Positions 63,313 through 64,000 of a DNA stretch of 64,000 nucleotides are shown piece after piece. Origin of the DNA: Paracoccaceae bacterium (lineage in GTDB: Bacteria > Pseudomonadota > Alphaproteobacteria > Rhodobacterales > Rhodobacteraceae); contig JAIXZY010000079.1 in NCBI GenBank assembly GCA_027489355.1, forward strand, positions 82,936 to 146,935, read 5' to 3'. Both the position numbers and the translations under genes were made by a program. A model generated the notes under the pieces. It did no database searches, was not told the origin of the DNA, and saw only the letters and a list, made by a program, of their open reading frames with translations. How positions within the stretch are numbered: the stretch's first letter is position 1; the number at the start of each line of letters is the position of its first letter.

Positions 63313-63590
63313 GCAGGGGTGCGCAGGGGTAGCCTTCGGAATTTCACATTTGTTTTCAATAGGTACCGGGGTAGCGGGGGTTGCGGGGTAGCGATGGGGT
63401 GAGCCCTATAGAAATACAGACATTTCCCTCTCAATGCCCTCACCCTTTCCCAAGAAAATATGTTTCTTCTCTGTATGTAGATATCTATCCCAGTTACCCC
63501 AGTTACTCCTGCAAGAATGCCATAAAGTATTGCAAGGCTTAGGAAAACTGGTGCTGGGGTAGAACTCCGTAACCCCAGCTATACCCCTGC
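63313..63590. other. Iteron-like array and AT-rich core: candidate replication origin
   Basis: GGGGT(A/G)GC-like repeats occur at least six times on the plus strand between 63313 and 63404 (for example GCAGGGGTGC, GCAGGGGTAGCC, GGGGTAGC at 63368 and 63385, GGGGTTGC, GGGGTGAGC). Four related copies lie between 63494 and 63590, mostly inverted (TTACCCC, GTAACCCCAGC, TACCCCTGC; GCTGGGGTA is direct), including a GCTGGGGT/ACCCCAGC dyad. Between the two clusters lies an AT-rich stretch (63405-63490). The array follows the prim-pol gene directly, the place expected for an origin it recognises. No gene is seen in 63278-63690. Confidence 0.7.
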
Positions 63591-63690
63591 AGAACCGGGT
63601 AAGATGCTTGCCTTGCGACCGTCACTAGCACGTCACAATTGCGCCTGACAACCCTGCATTGTGATCTAGAAGCAACTTAAAGGTCTTGTA

Positions 63691-64000
63691 ATGAAAGTAG
63701 TCGCATCTTGCCTCGCAACTCTTATTGCGCTGAGCGGTCCCGCGCTCGCCCTTGACGGAAGGCTGGTAGGCTTAGGAGGTTCGGACACTGTATTCGTGTG
63801 GAAGAGCGCAGATGCCCAGTCCGAAGCCATGTCCCTCATTAATGCAGGTGTTCATCAAACGAACCCAGCGCTACTTATGCCCTTGCTTGCCTGCATCGTG
63901 CCGTCCGGAACACAGGCTATCATCACGGACGCTGGTTTCGCGACCCACGACATCCTAGTCACGTCCGGCGACAGCGCCGGGTGTAGAGGAAACATCCCCA
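63691..64000 (+). CDS. Secreted protein, N-terminal part (runs off the window)
   Basis: This is missing from the ORF track. ATG 63691 has AAAGG 8 nt upstream. The first 103 codons are open and give a signal peptide (MKVVASCLATLIALSGPALA, then LD) and a mature region with two cysteines (LLACIV and AGCRG). No family recognised. It belongs to the element's right part; a cargo or envelope function is possible. Confidence 0.6.
   Translation, partial: MKVVASCLATLIALSGPALALDGRLVGLGGSDTVFVWKSADAQSEAMSLINAGVHQTNPALLMPLLACIVPSGTQAIITDAGFATHDILVTSGDSAGCRGNIP

Noticed and set aside
63313-63590. CRISPR array
   Set aside because: The repeats are short (about 8-10 bp), irregularly spaced and in both orientations, with no spacers of uniform length and no cas genes.

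Overview
The window is GC-rich DNA with tightly packed genes and many ATGA, GTGA or TGATG start/stop overlaps. The gene content fits a member of the Alphaproteobacteria, most likely the Rhodobacteraceae (Rhodobacterales): an MbfA-type iron exporter behind an Irr-like box, a short alphaproteobacterial SRP RNA, and FCD-type GntR regulation. This placement is inference from gene content; no phylogeny was run.

Layout. 1-1.9 kb: catabolic operon gntR - DapA-family aldolase - aldehyde dehydrogenase (cut by the window edge). 2.1-8.7 kb: arsenic region with a divergent MFS transporter, a two-domain ArsA ATPase, an ArsR-ArsC fusion, a GAPDH and the MFS exporter ArsJ. The last three are translationally coupled and form the 1-arseno-3-phosphoglycerate route for arsenate export. 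No ArsB or Acr3 is visible. 9-13.9 kb: YhiI/RbbA/YhhJ-like exporter. 14.0 kb: SRP RNA (ffs), minus strand. 14.3-24.9 kb: mixed chromosomal genes (creatinase-like M24 protein, OYE/FadH-like reductase, EF-hand mini-protein, LysR regulator, OmpA-like protein, GNAT, MoCF-domain protein, map, accD, folC). 25-27.7 kb: TetR regulator, small secreted protein, mbfA and a nitroreductase. 27.7-31.1 kb: PP2C phosphatase, FHA protein and Ser/Thr kinase. 31.5-36.9 kb: transporters and enzymes including S-formylglutathione hydrolase, a CAP-domain protein, HAD and ornithine cyclodeaminase families. 36.9-41.4 kb: sulfate ABC importer operon with an Rrf2 regulator. 41.6-50.6 kb: Lrp regulator and a sugar or sugar-acid catabolic locus (LacI, ribose-type ABC importer, phosphotriesterase-family hydrolase, glutamine-amidotransferase-like protein, BtpA/SgcQ protein, PfkB kinase, SDR). 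50.6-54.3 kb: YhaN/YhaO (SbcC/SbcD-like) pair.

54.8 kb to the right edge: an integrated mobile element. It starts at a 24-bp tRNA 3'-end fragment on the minus strand. This is followed by CCATACA repeats, a tyrosine integrase with altered catalytic boxes, a run of small mostly unrecognised genes, and a 1093-aa primase-polymerase/ATPase. Immediately downstream of that gene lies a cluster of GGGGTA-type repeats flanking an AT-rich stretch, which looks like a replication origin. This integrase - small regulators - prim-pol - iteron layout resembles phage satellites or other replicating integrative elements. No capsid, tail or conjugation gene is seen before the window ends. From the geometry, the intact tRNA should lie at the far right end, outside the window. 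This element is the best candidate for something undescribed.
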